Positions 42,590 to 52,117 are shown, numbered from the stretch's first letter. The stretch is DNA of 64,000 bases from Streptomyces sp. WMMB 322 (GCF_900090145.1 NZ_FMHI01000001.1:620001-684000), one strand, 5' to 3'. Numbers and translations: made by a program. Notes: generated by a model not told the origin, from the letters alone.

Positions 42590-44458
42590 ATGTCGCAGCC
42601 GCCTCCGCCCCCCGGTCAGCCCCCCAGAGGGGACTCACCCGACCCCGAGAAGTCCGAGGAGTCCCCCGGTCTGGAGAAGAAGGACTCCGGAGCCGGGCAG
42701 TCGTCCCCCTCCCAGGGTGAGACGCCCCAGCAGCCCGCACAGCCTCCGTCGGGCGGATTCGGCGCACCGCCGCAGCCACCGGCGGGCGGCTACGGCTATC
42801 CGCAGCAGCAGCAGCCGTCCGGTGGATTCGGCGCTCCGCCGTCGCAGCCCCCCGGCGGTTACGGCTACCCGCAGCAACCGCCCGGGGGCGGGGGCGGCTA
42901 CGCCTACCCCCAGCAGCCCCCGCAGGGCGCGGGTTACGGCTACCCGCAACAGCCGCCGCAGGGCGCGGGCTACGGCTACCCGCAGCAGCCGGGTCAGCCC
43001 TACGGCCAGCCCTACGGCCAGGGTCCGGGCATGTACCCGACGGCGGCGCCCTACGGACCCGGCGGCCCCGGAGCCCCGGGCGGCGGCGGCAACGGCAAGG
43101 TGATCGCCATCGTCGCGGCCGCAGTCGCTGTGGTCGTCGCGGTCGTCACCGTCGGCATCTTCCTGTTGAACCAGGACGACAACACGGAGGCCGGGGGCGA
43201 GAAGAAGACCGGCACGAACGACGGGGGCGGCGGCAAGCCGGCATCCACCGAGGGCAGGGAGCTGTTCAAGATCCCCTCGCCGAAGCTCTCGGAGGAGGAC
43301 ACCGCGAGCGTCCCCGGTGCGTGGGCCACCGACAAGATCTTCGCCAAGAGCACCCTCGGCGGCATCATCGGCATGGACGCGGCCAGCGGAAAGCAGGCCT
43401 GGAAGATCTCCCTCGACGGCCAGATCTGCGCCGCCTCCCGGCAGTCGACGGACGACGGGAAGGCGGCGGTGGTCGTCGCCGAGACCAAGTCCTCGCGCGC
43501 CAAGTGCAATCAGCTGGCCGTCGTCGACCTGAACGAGGGCAAGAAGGTCTGGCAGGACAAGATGCCCAACAGCGAGGCCGCCACCTCGCTGGGCATGAGT
43601 ATGTCCATCGGCAAGGACGTCGTCGCGGCCAAGTGGATCGGCGGCTCGGTGGCGTACAAGTTGTCGGGCGGCGCCCCGCTGTGGAAGACCCAGGGCACCA
43701 CAGGCACCGGCGGTTGCGACCACGAGGGCTTCGCGGGTGGCAAGGAGCTGATGGCGGTCGTGCAGTGCGGCAGCTACGGCGACCCGGACCTGAAGGTGCA
43801 GAAGCTCAATCCGAAGACGGGCAAGGCGAATTGGGAGTTCGACGTTCCCAAGGGCGTGCAGACCGCCCGGATCGTCTCCGCCGACCCCGTCGTCATCGCG
43901 GTCGGAGCCGGCTCCAGTTCGGCCACCGACGTCATGACGGTCGGCGAGGACGAGAAGCTCAAGGCCAAGATCTCCCTGGGCGACAACAAGTACGAGCCGG
44001 GGTGCAGCACAGGCGTCGAGTCGTGCGCGTCCGTCGTCGTGGACCAGGACTACGTCTATCTCCCGTCGGCGAGGCACCAGGGCGACTCGGCCTCCACCAA
44101 CGAGATCATCGCCTTCGACATCAACACCGGCAGCCCCAAGTGGAAGTCGGACGCCGGTGAGAGGCGCACCATCGTCCCCGTCGGCATGCAGGACGGCAAG
44201 CTGATCGCGTACAAGAAGCCGACCTACGACGCGGGCGGACAGGTCGTCGCGGTCGACCCGGGCGCGCAGGGCAAGCAGGAGCTGTACATGCGCAACCCCG
44301 ACGACAGCGCCGAGGACGAGAACAACATCGCCGGCATCACCATGCGGGAACCCCCCATCTACAAGAACGGGCGTTTCTTCATCCACCAGACCCTCATCTC
44401 GAAGCGGAGCAGCACCAGTTACGGCAAGTACCTGGGAATCGGCTTCGGAGCCGAATGA
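42590..44458 (+). CDS. Membrane-anchored PQQ-like beta-propeller protein
   Basis: A 622-residue protein from ATG 42590 with GAGGG upstream. Residues 1-160 are Pro/Gln/Gly/Tyr-rich and cytoplasmic with repeated GGYGYPQQ and [12 protein letters not shown] units. About residues 165-188 form a membrane helix ([20 protein letters not shown]). After a polar linker, the extracytoplasmic part has propeller-blade repeats: [58 protein letters not shown] and [20 protein letters not shown]. Four Cys may form disulfides. These are common in Streptomyces, sometimes beside kinases; the function is unknown. A short hairpin follows. Confidence 0.9.
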   Translation: MSQPPPPPGQPPRGDSPDPEKSEESPGLEKKDSGAGQSSPSQGETPQQPAQPPSGGFGAPPQPPAGGYGYPQQQQPSGGFGAPPSQPPGGYGYPQQPPGGGGGYAYPQQPPQGAGYGYPQQPPQGAGYGYPQQPGQPYGQPYGQGPGMYPTAAPYGPGGPGAPGGGGNGKVIAIVAAAVAVVVAVVTVGIFLLNQDDNTEAGGEKKTGTNDGGGGKPASTEGRELFKIPSPKLSEEDTASVPGAWATDKIFAKSTLGGIIGMDAASGKQAWKISLDGQICAASRQSTDDGKAAVVVAETKSSRAKCNQLAVVDLNEGKKVWQDKMPNSEAATSLGMSMSIGKDVVAAKWIGGSVAYKLSGGAPLWKTQGTTGTGGCDHEGFAGGKELMAVVQCGSYGDPDLKVQKLNPKTGKANWEFDVPKGVQTARIVSADPVVIAVGAGSSSATDVMTVGEDEKLKAKISLGDNKYEPGCSTGVESCASVVVDQDYVYLPSARHQGDSASTNEIIAFDINTGSPKWKSDAGERRTIVPVGMQDGKLIAYKKPTYDAGGQVVAVDPGAQGKQELYMRNPDDSAEDENNIAGITMREPPIYKNGRFFIHQTLISKRSSTSYGKYLGIGFGAE

Positions 44459-44467
44459 CCCTGATGC

Positions 44468-44482
44468 CCCTGGCGACCAGGG
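44468..44482 (+). terminator. Short hairpin after the PQQ-propeller gene
   Basis: CCCTGG (44468-44473), CGA loop, CCAGGG (44477-44482), 9 bp past the stop. Confidence 0.55.
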
Positions 44483-44694
44483 TGAAGGCGGTTTTCTGCA
44501 CGCAGGCCGCGGAGGACTGATCACAGTTCGTCCGCCGTTCCTCCCACTTCTCCCCCCGAAGCGGCCCGGAACGGCGGACGAACGTGTAGCTTCCGGGAGC
44601 ACAGGAGGGGCCGTTCCCTTGCGCCCCCGGGCCACCCGGGCCCCAGGGGGCCCTGAGGGGCGCCCGCAGGGAGCTGCGTGGGGGGTTGTTGCGC

Positions 44695-45378
44695 ATGAGC
44701 GTCCGGCTCATGGTGGTTGACGAGCACAGACTGCTCGCCGAGGCGCTCGCCTCGGCGCTGAAACTGCGCGGCCACCGGGTGCTGGCGGCCGCCGCTCCCA
44801 GCGCGGGTGCGGCGGACCTCGTGCTGAGCAGGGCGCCGGAAGTCTGTCTGCTGGGTACGGCCGCGCCCGCGGAGCACGGCGTCTTCGACCCGGTGGTGCG
44901 GATCAAGCGCGAGAAGCCGCAGATCGCGGTGGTGGTGCTGGGCCCGGTTCCCAGCCCGCGCGGGGTGGCCAGTGCCTTCGCCGCCGGGGCGTCCGGCTAC
45001 GTACGCCACGACGAGCGCATCGAAGGCGTCGAGCGCGCCATGATGAAGGCACGGGCGGGGGACGTGGCGGTCTCGCCGCAGCTGCTCCAGGAGTCCTTCG
45101 CGGACCTGCTCAACCCGGCACCGGAACCCGACGACGAGGGCGCCCGGCTCCTGCAGCTCCTCACGCGCCGCGAGGTGGAGGTGCTGATGCGGGTGGCCGA
45201 GGGGGAGGACACCCGGCTGATCGCCACGGGTATGCGGATAGCGCCGAGCACCGCACGTACGCACGTGCAGCGGGTGCTGATGAAGCTCGGCGTCGGGTCC
45301 CGGCTGGAAGCGGCGGCGCTGGCGGCCCGCACGGGTCTGCTGGAGCGGGCGTACGAGCCGGCCGCAGGCGAGGAGTGA
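44695..45378 (+). CDS. LuxR-family regulator with a degenerate receiver domain
   Basis: A 227-residue protein from ATG 44695. The receiver-like half keeps the acidic pair in LMVVDEHRLLAEALASAL but has CLLGTAAPAEHG where LLD--MP--DG is expected, so the phosphoacceptor Asp is Gly54. The strand-4 Thr/Ser is Gly (VVVLGPVPS) and the strand-5 Lys is Arg (GYVRHDE). The C-terminal HTH is intact: LTRREVEVLMRVAEGEDTRL and APSTARTHVQRVLMKLG. It must be controlled other than by phosphorylation. It is an orphan with no kinase gene nearby and lies 270 bp upstream of galT. Confidence 0.9.
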   Translation: MSVRLMVVDEHRLLAEALASALKLRGHRVLAAAAPSAGAADLVLSRAPEVCLLGTAAPAEHGVFDPVVRIKREKPQIAVVVLGPVPSPRGVASAFAAGASGYVRHDERIEGVERAMMKARAGDVAVSPQLLQESFADLLNPAPEPDDEGARLLQLLTRREVEVLMRVAEGEDTRLIATGMRIAPSTARTHVQRVLMKLGVGSRLEAAALAARTGLLERAYEPAAGEE

Positions 45379-45524
45379 CCGGCCCGCTCCTTGCCCGCGA
45401 CTGAACGAACCGCGCCCGCACACCGGGGCGAACCGTGTCTGCACGCCGGGGAGTCCGGCGTCCGCGCGCCGGGGCGAACCGCGGGTATCGCGGCGGCGCG
45501 TGCTGAACCTCGATCGCCGATGCC

Positions 45525-45541
45525 GCATATGTACCGTATGC
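45525..45541. promoter_or_regulatory. Short inverted repeat upstream of the gal promoter
   Basis: GCATA (45525-45529) and TATGC (45537-45541) are symmetric around TGTACCG, about 40 bp before the putative -35. It is a weak candidate operator in a locally AT-rich segment. Confidence 0.3.
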
Positions 45542-45577
45542 GCCTACATTCCGAACGACCGTTGCGGTTCAGCTCTG

Positions 45578-45609
45578 TTGGTCTCTGATTTCTTGTGTGC
45601 GATTATGTT
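45578..45609 (+). promoter_or_regulatory. Putative galTEK promoter
   Basis: A marked drop in GC content precedes galT. TTGGTC (45578-45583) and GATTAT (45601-45606) are 17 bp apart and resemble -35 and -10 boxes; TATGTT (45604-45609) is another possible -10. In Streptomyces galT is preceded by a galactose-inducible promoter, which fits this position. Confidence 0.5.
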
Positions 45610-45645
45610 GGCGATGAGGGCGGCCGGACGGTGAGGAGCGGACCC

Positions 45646-46836
45646 TTGAAGAAGACCTCGAACCGGCTCGCCGACGGCCGGGAGATCATCTACTACGACC
45701 TGCGTGACGACGCGGTGCGCGATGCCGTGGACCGGCGCCCGCTCGGAGCGACGTCGACGGCTTCCGAGATCCGCTACGACCCGCTGCTCGCCGAGTGGAC
45801 CGCAGTCACCGCACACCGGCAGGAACGCACGTACCACCCGCCCGCGGACGCCTGCCCGCTGTGCCCGAGCCGCGACGGACGGCTCAGCGAGATCCCCGAA
45901 CCCGCCTACGACGTCGCCGTGTTCGAGAACCGGTTCCCGTCCTTCACCGGAGGCCCCGGCCCCCGAACCGCCGCCGGGCCGCACGGACTGGCGGCGCAGC
46001 GGCCCGGCGCCGGGCGCTGCGAGGTCGTCTGCTTCACCCCCGACCACCACGCCTCGTTCGCGTCCCTCACCGACGAACAGGCGCGGCTGGTGCTGGAGGT
46101 GTGGACGGACCGCACCGCCGAGCTCTCCCAGCGTCCCGGTGTCGAGCAGGTCTTCTGCTTCGAGAACCGGGGTGCGGAGATCGGCGTGACGCTCCAGCAC
46201 CCGCACGGCCAGATCTACGCCTACCCCTTCACCACCCCCCGCACCGAGCGCATGCTCCGCTCCCTCGCCCGGCACGCCGGCAGCACCGGCGGACGCAACC
46301 TCTTCGACGACGTGGTCGCCGCCGAACTGGCCGATGCCCGGCGCGTGGTGTGCGAGAGCGCGCACTGGGTCGCGTTCGTGCCGCACGCCGCCCACTGGCC
46401 GTACGAGGTGCACCTGTACCCGAGGGAGCGGGTACCGGATCTGCTGGCGCTGAGCGAGGAGGCGAGGGCCGACTTCCCGGCCCTGTATCTGGAGGTGCTG
46501 CGGCGCTTCGACCGTCTCTTCGGCCCGGACGAGCCGCCCACCCCCTACATAGCCGGCTGGCACCAGGCGCCGTTCACGCTGCCCGCGAGCGGGCGGCCGC
46601 AGGGCGGCGGGGGAGACGGTGCGGCGGCGTCCGTGGCCCGCGAGGACTTCGCCCTCCACCTTGAGCTTTTCACCATCCGACGGACTTCCGGCAAACTGAA
46701 GTTCCTCGCGGGTTCCGAATCCGGGATGAACGTGTTCATCAACGATGTGCCGCCCGAGAGCGCGGCCGAACGACTGCGAGAGGTAGCCAGTGACCGCCAG
46801 CCCACGGGGAGCGACCCCCGCACAGCACACCGGTAA
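45646..46836 (+). CDS. galT: Galactose-1-phosphate uridylyltransferase
   Basis: A 396-residue HIT-fold enzyme that swaps UMP between UDP-glucose and galactose-1-phosphate in the Leloir pathway. It shows the metal-binding pair in DACPLCPSRDG, FENRFPSF, the nucleophile motif LQHPHGQIYAY (HPHxQ) and VPHAAHWPYEVHLYP, then HLELFTIRRTSGKLKFLAGS near the end. I choose TTG 45646 because GAGGAG lies seven bases upstream and KKTSNRLADGREIIYYDLRD is the usual beginning; ATG 45595 is in frame but falls in the promoter region. The end overlaps galE by 47 bp. Confidence 0.94.
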   Translation: MKKTSNRLADGREIIYYDLRDDAVRDAVDRRPLGATSTASEIRYDPLLAEWTAVTAHRQERTYHPPADACPLCPSRDGRLSEIPEPAYDVAVFENRFPSFTGGPGPRTAAGPHGLAAQRPGAGRCEVVCFTPDHHASFASLTDEQARLVLEVWTDRTAELSQRPGVEQVFCFENRGAEIGVTLQHPHGQIYAYPFTTPRTERMLRSLARHAGSTGGRNLFDDVVAAELADARRVVCESAHWVAFVPHAAHWPYEVHLYPRERVPDLLALSEEARADFPALYLEVLRRFDRLFGPDEPPTPYIAGWHQAPFTLPASGRPQGGGGDGAAASVAREDFALHLELFTIRRTSGKLKFLAGSESGMNVFINDVPPESAAERLREVASDRQPTGSDPRTAHR

Positions 46837-47866
46837 GTACCTGGTCACAGGCGGCGCGGGATACGTCGGAAGCGTCGTCGCCGCGCACCTGCTGGAGGCA
46901 GGGCACTCCGTCACCGTGCTCGACGACCTCTCCACCGGTTTCCGCGAGGCCGTGCCGGAGGGCGCCGAGTTCGTCGAGGGGCGCGTGCAGCAGGCCGGCC
47001 GTGTGCTCGACGCCACGTACGACGGTGTGCTGCACTTCGCGGCCCACTCGCAGGTCGGCGAGTCCGTGCAGGACCCCGGCAAGTACTGGCGGAACAACGT
47101 CGGCGGCAGCATCGAACTGCTGGACGCCATGCGCGAGGCGGGGGTGCGCCGCCTCGTCTTCTCCTCGACGGCCGCCACCTACGGCGAACCGCTGCGGACG
47201 CCGATCCACGAGGACGCCTTCGAGGCCCCGACGAATCCCTACGGCGCCTCCAAGCTCGCCGTCGACCACATGATCAGCGGTGAATGCCGCGCGCACGGCC
47301 TGGCCGCGGTGTCGCTGCGCTACTTCAACGTCGCGGGCGCATACGGGCGTTACGGCGAGCGCCACGACCCCGAGTCGCACCTCGTCCCGATCGTGCTCCA
47401 GGTCGCCCAGGGCCGCCGTGAAGCCGTCTCCGTGTTCGGCGAGGACTATCCGACGCCCGACGGAACCTGCGTCCGCGACTACATCCACGTCGCCGACCTC
47501 GCCGAGGCGCACCTCCTCGCCATGACCGCGATGACCGCGGGCGGCGGGGAGCCCGGGCCCGGGAACGTCCCCGCCGGGACGCATCTGATCTGCAACCTGG
47601 GCAACGGCAACGGGTTCTCCGTGCGCGAGGTCATCGAGACGGTCCGCAAGGTGACCGGCCACCCCCTGCCCGAGAAGGCCGCGCCGCGCCGTGAGGGCGA
47701 CCCGGCGGTGCTCGTGGCATCCGCCGAGCGGGCCGTGAACACCCTCGGCTGGCACCCCTCACGCACGGATCTCGCCGACATCGTGCGGGACGCCTGGGAC
47801 TTCACCCAGCGGCAGGACGGGCAGGACGGGCCGGACGGCCAAGAGGGGCAGGCGGGCACTCCATGA
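46790..47866 (+). CDS. galE: UDP-glucose 4-epimerase
   Basis: A 358-residue NAD-dependent SDR-type epimerase. It shows LVTGGAGYVGSVVAAHLLEA (GxxGxxG), VLDDLSTG, LHFAAHSQVGESV, catalytic Ser in LVFSSTAATYGEP, YGASKLAVD (YxxxK), SLRYFNVAGAY and DGTCVRDYIHVADLAEAH. Start GTG 46790 has GAGGTAG upstream and overlaps the galT end by 47 bp, implying tight coupling. The C-terminus carries a short Gln/Asp/Gly-rich tail. The stop overlaps galK by ATGA. Confidence 0.95.
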   Translation: MTASPRGATPAQHTGKYLVTGGAGYVGSVVAAHLLEAGHSVTVLDDLSTGFREAVPEGAEFVEGRVQQAGRVLDATYDGVLHFAAHSQVGESVQDPGKYWRNNVGGSIELLDAMREAGVRRLVFSSTAATYGEPLRTPIHEDAFEAPTNPYGASKLAVDHMISGECRAHGLAAVSLRYFNVAGAYGRYGERHDPESHLVPIVLQVAQGRREAVSVFGEDYPTPDGTCVRDYIHVADLAEAHLLAMTAMTAGGGEPGPGNVPAGTHLICNLGNGNGFSVREVIETVRKVTGHPLPEKAAPRREGDPAVLVASAERAVNTLGWHPSRTDLADIVRDAWDFTQRQDGQDGPDGQEGQAGTP

Positions 47867-49020
47867 CGGACGGCTTCCGCGAGGTGTACGGGGCGACGCC
47901 CCAAGGCGTGTGGGCGGCGCCCGGCCGGGTCAACCTGATCGGCGAACACACCGACTACAACGACGGCCTGGTCATGCCGCTCGCCCTCCCGCACACCTGC
48001 CGCGTGGAGGCCGCCCGCCGCGACGACGGCGTCCTGCGGCTCCACTCGGCCGACGCACCCGGCGGGGTCACCGAGCTGCACGTGGACGGCCTCGCCCCGC
48101 AGGGCCCCACGGGCGGCGACCGCGGCGGCTGGGCAGCCTACCCGGCGGGAGTGGTGTGGGCGCTGCGCGCCGCCGGGCACCGGGTCGGCGGCGCGGACCT
48201 GCACTTCGAGAGCAGCGTGCCCACCGGGGCCGGGCTGTCCTCTTCCGCCGCCCTCGAGGTCGCCACGGCCCTGGCCCTGAGCGACCTGTACGGAGTGGAG
48301 CTTCCGGCACCCCGGCTGGCCGAGCTGTGCCGCCACGCGGAGAACGACTTCGTCGGCGTCCCGTGCGGCGTGATGGACCAGATGGCGTCCGCCTGCTGCA
48401 CGTCCGGGCACGCGATGTACCTGGACACCCGTGATCTGACCAGGCGGCAGGTCCCCTTCGACCTCGCCGCGCAGGGGCTGCGGCTGCTGGTGGTCGACAC
48501 CCGCGTCAAGCACGCGCTGGGCGACGGCGCCTACGCCGAGCGGCGGGCCGGCTGCGAGGCGGGTGCCGCGGCGCTGGGCGTAGGAAGTCTGCGTGACGTC
48601 GCGTACGGGGATCTGCCGTCCGCGCTCGAACGCATCGAGGACGAGTCGCTGCGCCCGCTGGTGCGGCACGTCGTCACCGAGAACGAGCGCGTCGAGCGCA
48701 CCCTCCGCCTCCTCGACGCCGGTGAGACGCACGCAGTCGGGCCCGTGCTGACCGACGGACACGCCTCGCTGCGCGACGACTTCGCGGTCTCCTGCGCCGA
48801 ACTCGACCTGGTTGTCGCGGCGTCGAACGCGAACGGCGCACTCGGCGCCCGCATGACCGGCGGCGGCTTCGGCGGTTCGGCGATCGTGCTCGTACGGGCC
48901 GCGGATGCGGATTCCGTATCCAAGGCCGTGGTTGAGGCCTTTGCGGCGGCCGGGCACCGCGAGCCGCGGGTCTTCGAGGCGGTTCCGGGCCCCGGCGCGC
49001 GGCGGCTCGCGGACGTCTGA
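47863..49020 (+). CDS. galK: Galactokinase
   Basis: A 385-residue GHMP kinase that phosphorylates galactose at C1. The galactose signature is GRVNLIGEHTDYNDGLVMPL. The ATP loop is VPTGAGLSSSAALEVATAL, the active-site region GVPCGVMDQMASAC, and motif 3 GARMTGGGFGGSAIVLV. The length is normal. It is the last gene of the galT-galE-galK operon, with ATGA coupling to galE. A decayed acetyltransferase gene converges from the other strand immediately after. Confidence 0.96.
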   Translation: MTDGFREVYGATPQGVWAAPGRVNLIGEHTDYNDGLVMPLALPHTCRVEAARRDDGVLRLHSADAPGGVTELHVDGLAPQGPTGGDRGGWAAYPAGVVWALRAAGHRVGGADLHFESSVPTGAGLSSSAALEVATALALSDLYGVELPAPRLAELCRHAENDFVGVPCGVMDQMASACCTSGHAMYLDTRDLTRRQVPFDLAAQGLRLLVVDTRVKHALGDGAYAERRAGCEAGAAALGVGSLRDVAYGDLPSALERIEDESLRPLVRHVVTENERVERTLRLLDAGETHAVGPVLTDGHASLRDDFAVSCAELDLVVAASNANGALGARMTGGGFGGSAIVLVRAADADSVSKAVVEAFAAAGHREPRVFEAVPGPGARRLADV

Positions 49021-49032
49021 CGAGGCGGCCGG

Positions 49033-49468
49033 TCACGGGCGTTCGACAAAGAGGTGCGGCCGAGCCGGGCGGGCAGTCCTCGACGGTTCCGACGAGGGTG
49101 CAGCCCGTCTTCGTGCAGAAGCCGGGGGCCTGGAACTCGAAGGTCTCCACGCGTGAGCCGACGCAGCCGTGCTCGTCGCGGCCCTGCGGTTCGGCGGCGG
49201 TGATGAGCCGGAGCCCGGGCCCGAACCGCGCAACCGCTGGTCCACCCACAGCAGTTCGGTGCGCAGCCGGCGGGACCACGCGTCGCCGGCGGGACCGCCC
49301 GCGAACGCGCCCGCGCCCGAACGCGTAGACCTCGACGGGTACTTCGGAATCCGAAGGTCTTCCGCGCAGGTCGCGCACCACCGCTGCTCTGCGGGAGTCG
49401 GTTCCGCTGAGGGTTTCGTGGACCTGACGGCGTCTTCGCTCGTCGGCGCGTGTCCCGAGACGGAACAT
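49033..49468 (-). pseudogene. Decayed GNAT acetyltransferase
   Basis: On the minus strand GNAT-like peptides appear in order but in changing frames: QVHETLSGTDSRRAAVVRDL and PVEVYAFG in one frame, then LRTELLWVDQRLRGSG in a second, then LITAAEPQGRDEHG and CVGSRVETFEFQAPGF back in the first, and finally RPHLFVERP with a TGA stop (49033-49035) in the second. From memory this order matches acetyltransferases with a LWVD-RRGSGLG...RGC-GSRVETW-FQAPGFY...YPPG pattern. At least three frame changes mean no full product. It could be sequence error only if several indels were wrong. The galK gene converges on it. Confidence 0.72.
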
Positions 49469-49762
49469 CTCTGTCAGATCACGCCATGCCCAACCAGTTT
49501 CGCCAATCGGTTTCCGTCGTCATCGACCGGCCTTACCCTGAGTCGTACGCATCGCACCGGTGGGGGCCGGTGTCAGTCAGGGGGCGGGCGGCCGGGCAGG
49601 CCACGCCGGGCAGGGATGCCGGGTTGGCAGGCAAGGGCGCGGCGGTGCCCTCTCCACGCCTGCGGTGTGGGAGGGGGCCCAGCGGGGCGAGGAGATTCCC
49701 CCAGAACACCCATCTCTTGCCTTCGCCACGGGGTGACGGAACCCGCACTGCCAGGGGGCGAC

Positions 49763-50638
49763 ATGCAACGTATACGGGTGCTGGTGGTCGACGACCACCG
49801 GATCTTCGCTGAGTCCCTGGCCGCTGCGCTCGCGGCCGAGCAGGATGTGGAGGTCGCCGCCGCCGGCAGCGTCCAGGCCGCGATGCGCAATCTCGAACGG
49901 GGCGCCGCCGAGGGACGGCGCTTCGACGTGATGCTCGTCGACGCGGACCTGTCGGCACCGGCCGGCACCGCAGCCGCGGGCACCGGCCCCGCGGCTGCCG
50001 CAGCGAACGGCGCCGACCGCTCCCCGCCCACCGTCGTCCCGCGCGACGGCGCCCCCAACGGGTACGCCGCGGCGGGCGGTTCGGGCCCCGGCGGCGGTTC
50101 CCGTCCCTCCGCCGGCACGGCCGCGACCTCCGAGGCGGGCCCCGGCGGCATACCGCTCGTCGGCCGAGTGCGCAGCGAACACCCCGAGGTGCGCACCATC
50201 GTGCTCGCCGAGCGGGACGACCCCGGGCAGGCGGCCTCCGCACTTCAGGCCGGCGCAGGCGGCTGGGTCGCCAAGGACTGTTCGCTCTCCCGGCTGCTCC
50301 AGGTCATCCGCGGAGTGCTGAAGGACGAGACGCATCTGCCGCCCGCGCTTCTGACGGGCGTACTCAAGGAGTTGACGGCTTCGCGCAAGCACCGCACCGA
50401 GAGCGAGCGCCTCGTGGAGTCGCTGACGCCGAGGGAGCGCGAGGTCCTGCGCTGCATGGTCGCCGGGCTCGGCCGCAAGGCCGTGGCGGAGCGGCTGTAT
50501 CTCTCGCCTCACACCGTCCGTACGCACATGCAGAACGTCCTCGGGAAGCTCGGTGTCCACTCGACGCTCGCCGCGGTCGCGCTGGCCCGCAGGGCGGGAG
50601 TCGGCCCGGCCGAGGTGGAGCCGAGCGCCGCGCGCTGA
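49763..50638 (+). CDS. LuxR-family response regulator with a long insertion in the receiver
   Basis: A 291-residue protein from ATG 49763 behind GGGGG. The receiver begins IRVLVVDDHRIFAESLAAAL with intact acidic pair; the phosphoacceptor is Asp60 in FDVMLVDADLS. About 70 Ala/Gly/Ser/Pro-rich residues (64-131) then interrupt the domain before IPLVGRVRSEHPEVRTIVLA and GAGGWVAKDCS, where the conserved Lys is present. The HTH is LTPREREVLRCMVAGLGRKA and SPHTVRTHMQNVLGKLG. No sensor kinase is adjacent, so it is an orphan regulator on the far side of the gal operon. Confidence 0.9.
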   Translation: MQRIRVLVVDDHRIFAESLAAALAAEQDVEVAAAGSVQAAMRNLERGAAEGRRFDVMLVDADLSAPAGTAAAGTGPAAAAANGADRSPPTVVPRDGAPNGYAAAGGSGPGGGSRPSAGTAATSEAGPGGIPLVGRVRSEHPEVRTIVLAERDDPGQAASALQAGAGGWVAKDCSLSRLLQVIRGVLKDETHLPPALLTGVLKELTASRKHRTESERLVESLTPREREVLRCMVAGLGRKAVAERLYLSPHTVRTHMQNVLGKLGVHSTLAAVALARRAGVGPAEVEPSAAR

Positions 50639-50704
50639 GCCCGCCCGGGGGTGCGGGCGCCCAGGCTGCCGGCGCGTCCGGGCGGTCCGCCCGCCGCGCA
50701 CGGA

Positions 50705-51472
50705 TCACAGCGAGGTCTTGTAGACGCTCCACCCGCCGTCCACGACGAGGCTCGTGCCCGTCACGTACGAGGCGTCGTCGGAGAGCAGGAAGGCGATGAC
50801 GGCGGCCACTTCTTCCGGGTGCCCGTAGCGGCCGGCGACGGTCTGCGCGGCCGTCCGCAGGGCGTCCTCCTCGCTCGTGCCTTCCCACGCGCCGGTCACG
50901 ATCGGGCCGGGCAGCACGCTGTTGACGCGGATCTCCGGCCCGTAGTCGACGGCCAGTTGCCGTCCGAGCCCCGTCAGCCCCGCCTTCGCTGCGGCGTACG
51001 CCGGCCGCTCCCGCAGACCCACGAGCGCCTGCACGGACGAGGTCAGCACGACGGCTCCGCGCCGCGCGCGCAGGTCGTCGAGGCAGGCACGCAATCCGAG
51101 GAAGGCTCCGGTGAGGTTGACGCCCAACTGCCACTGCCAGTCGGAGAGGGAGAGCTCACCGGCCGGGCCCGGCAGCATCAGCCCGGCGTTGCTGACCAGT
51201 CCGTCGACGGGGCCGAAGCCCTCGTGCGCCGTGCGCAGCGCCCTGGCCCAGGCGGGTTCGTCGGTGACGTCGCCGAGCACGAACGCGGCGCGCGCCCCGG
51301 AGGCGGTGATCTCGCGTGCCGTGCGGTGGCCGTCGTCCTCGTCGCGGTCGAGGATGACCACCGCGGCACCTTCGTCGGCCAGCCTGTGAGCCGTCGCGGC
51401 TCCGATGCCTGCGCCACCGCCGGTGACCAGGACGGTGCGTCCCGCGAATCGATCCGAATGACGTCCGCCCAT
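50705..51472 (-). CDS. Short-chain dehydrogenase/reductase
   Basis: A 255-residue classical SDR from ATG 51472: VLVTGGGAGIGAATAHRLAD (TGxxxGIG), Asp after strand 2 (VILDRDEDD), pointing to NAD, GLVSNAGLM, Ser in VVLTSSVQAL, YAAAKAG and VVDGGWSVYKTSL at the end. The substrate is unknown. It converges on the response regulator gene and has its own promoter region before the MarR gene. Confidence 0.92.
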   Translation of the reverse strand: MGGRHSDRFAGRTVLVTGGGAGIGAATAHRLADEGAAVVILDRDEDDGHRTAREITASGARAAFVLGDVTDEPAWARALRTAHEGFGPVDGLVSNAGLMLPGPAGELSLSDWQWQLGVNLTGAFLGLRACLDDLRARRGAVVLTSSVQALVGLRERPAYAAAKAGLTGLGRQLAVDYGPEIRVNSVLPGPIVTGAWEGTSEEDALRTAAQTVAGRYGHPEEVAAVIAFLLSDDASYVTGTSLVVDGGWSVYKTSL

Positions 51473-51588
51473 GCACGGATGCTACGGGCTGCGCGGTGCG
51501 CGACGCAGCGGGGGAACCCGCCACCCGGCGGGGCACCGGCGCCAACCGCCTTGCGAGCGCGGTGAGTTCGCAGCGAAGCGACGCTCGG

Positions 51589-52086
51589 TCAGCCGGGAAT
51601 GTTGTCGAAGGGCGCGGTCAACCTGCGCAGCAGCGAACCCAGTTCGGCCCGCTGCGCGGAGGACAGCTCGGCGAGGATCGCGCGCTCCTGGTCGAGGAGG
51701 CCCGCCAGTGCGCTGTCGGTGCGGTCGCGTCCGTCCACGGTGAGCCGCACCAGGACGCCCCGCCGGTCACTGGGGTCGGGCAGGCGCTCCACGAGGCCCT
51801 TCTTGGCGAGCCGGTCGATGCGGTTCGTCATCGTCCCCGAGGTCACGAGGGTCTGGGTGAGGAGCTGACCGGGCGAGAGCTGGTACGGCGTGCCCGCTCG
51901 CCGCAGGGCGGTCAGGACGTCGAACTCCCAGGGCTCGAGGTTGTGTTCGGAGAAGGCGATCCGGCGCGCACGGTCGAGGTGCCGTGCGAGTCTGCTGACC
52001 CTGCTCAGGACCTCCAACGGTTCCACGTCGAGGTCCGGGCGCTCTCGGCGCCAGGCTGCCACCAGTCGGTCGACCTCGTCCTCCAT
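51589..52086 (-). CDS. MarR family transcriptional regulator
   Basis: A 165-residue winged-helix repressor from ATG 52086; a longer in-frame reading crosses the operator and is rejected. The domain shows RRIAFSEHNLEPWEFDVLTA, LLTQTLVTSGTMTNRIDRLA (recognition helix) and KKGLVERLPDPSDRRGVLVR (wing with the conserved D-RR). Divergent from the Tam-type methyltransferase; the gap contains a near-perfect dyad of the kind MarR proteins bind. It probably represses itself and the methyltransferase-VOC pair. The ligand is unknown. Confidence 0.93.
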   Translation of the reverse strand: MEDEVDRLVAAWRRERPDLDVEPLEVLSRVSRLARHLDRARRIAFSEHNLEPWEFDVLTALRRAGTPYQLSPGQLLTQTLVTSGTMTNRIDRLAKKGLVERLPDPSDRRGVLVRLTVDGRDRTDSALAGLLDQERAILAELSSAQRAELGSLLRRLTAPFDNIPG

Positions 52087-52117
52087 GTGATCAGTGTAGT
52101 AGTTGTGTCGACATGAA

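Noticed and set aside
49469..49762. N-terminal extension of the response regulator through the upstream open frame
   Set aside because: The frame is low in family content and antisense to the decayed GNAT gene; ATG 49763 has a binding site and starts the receiver.
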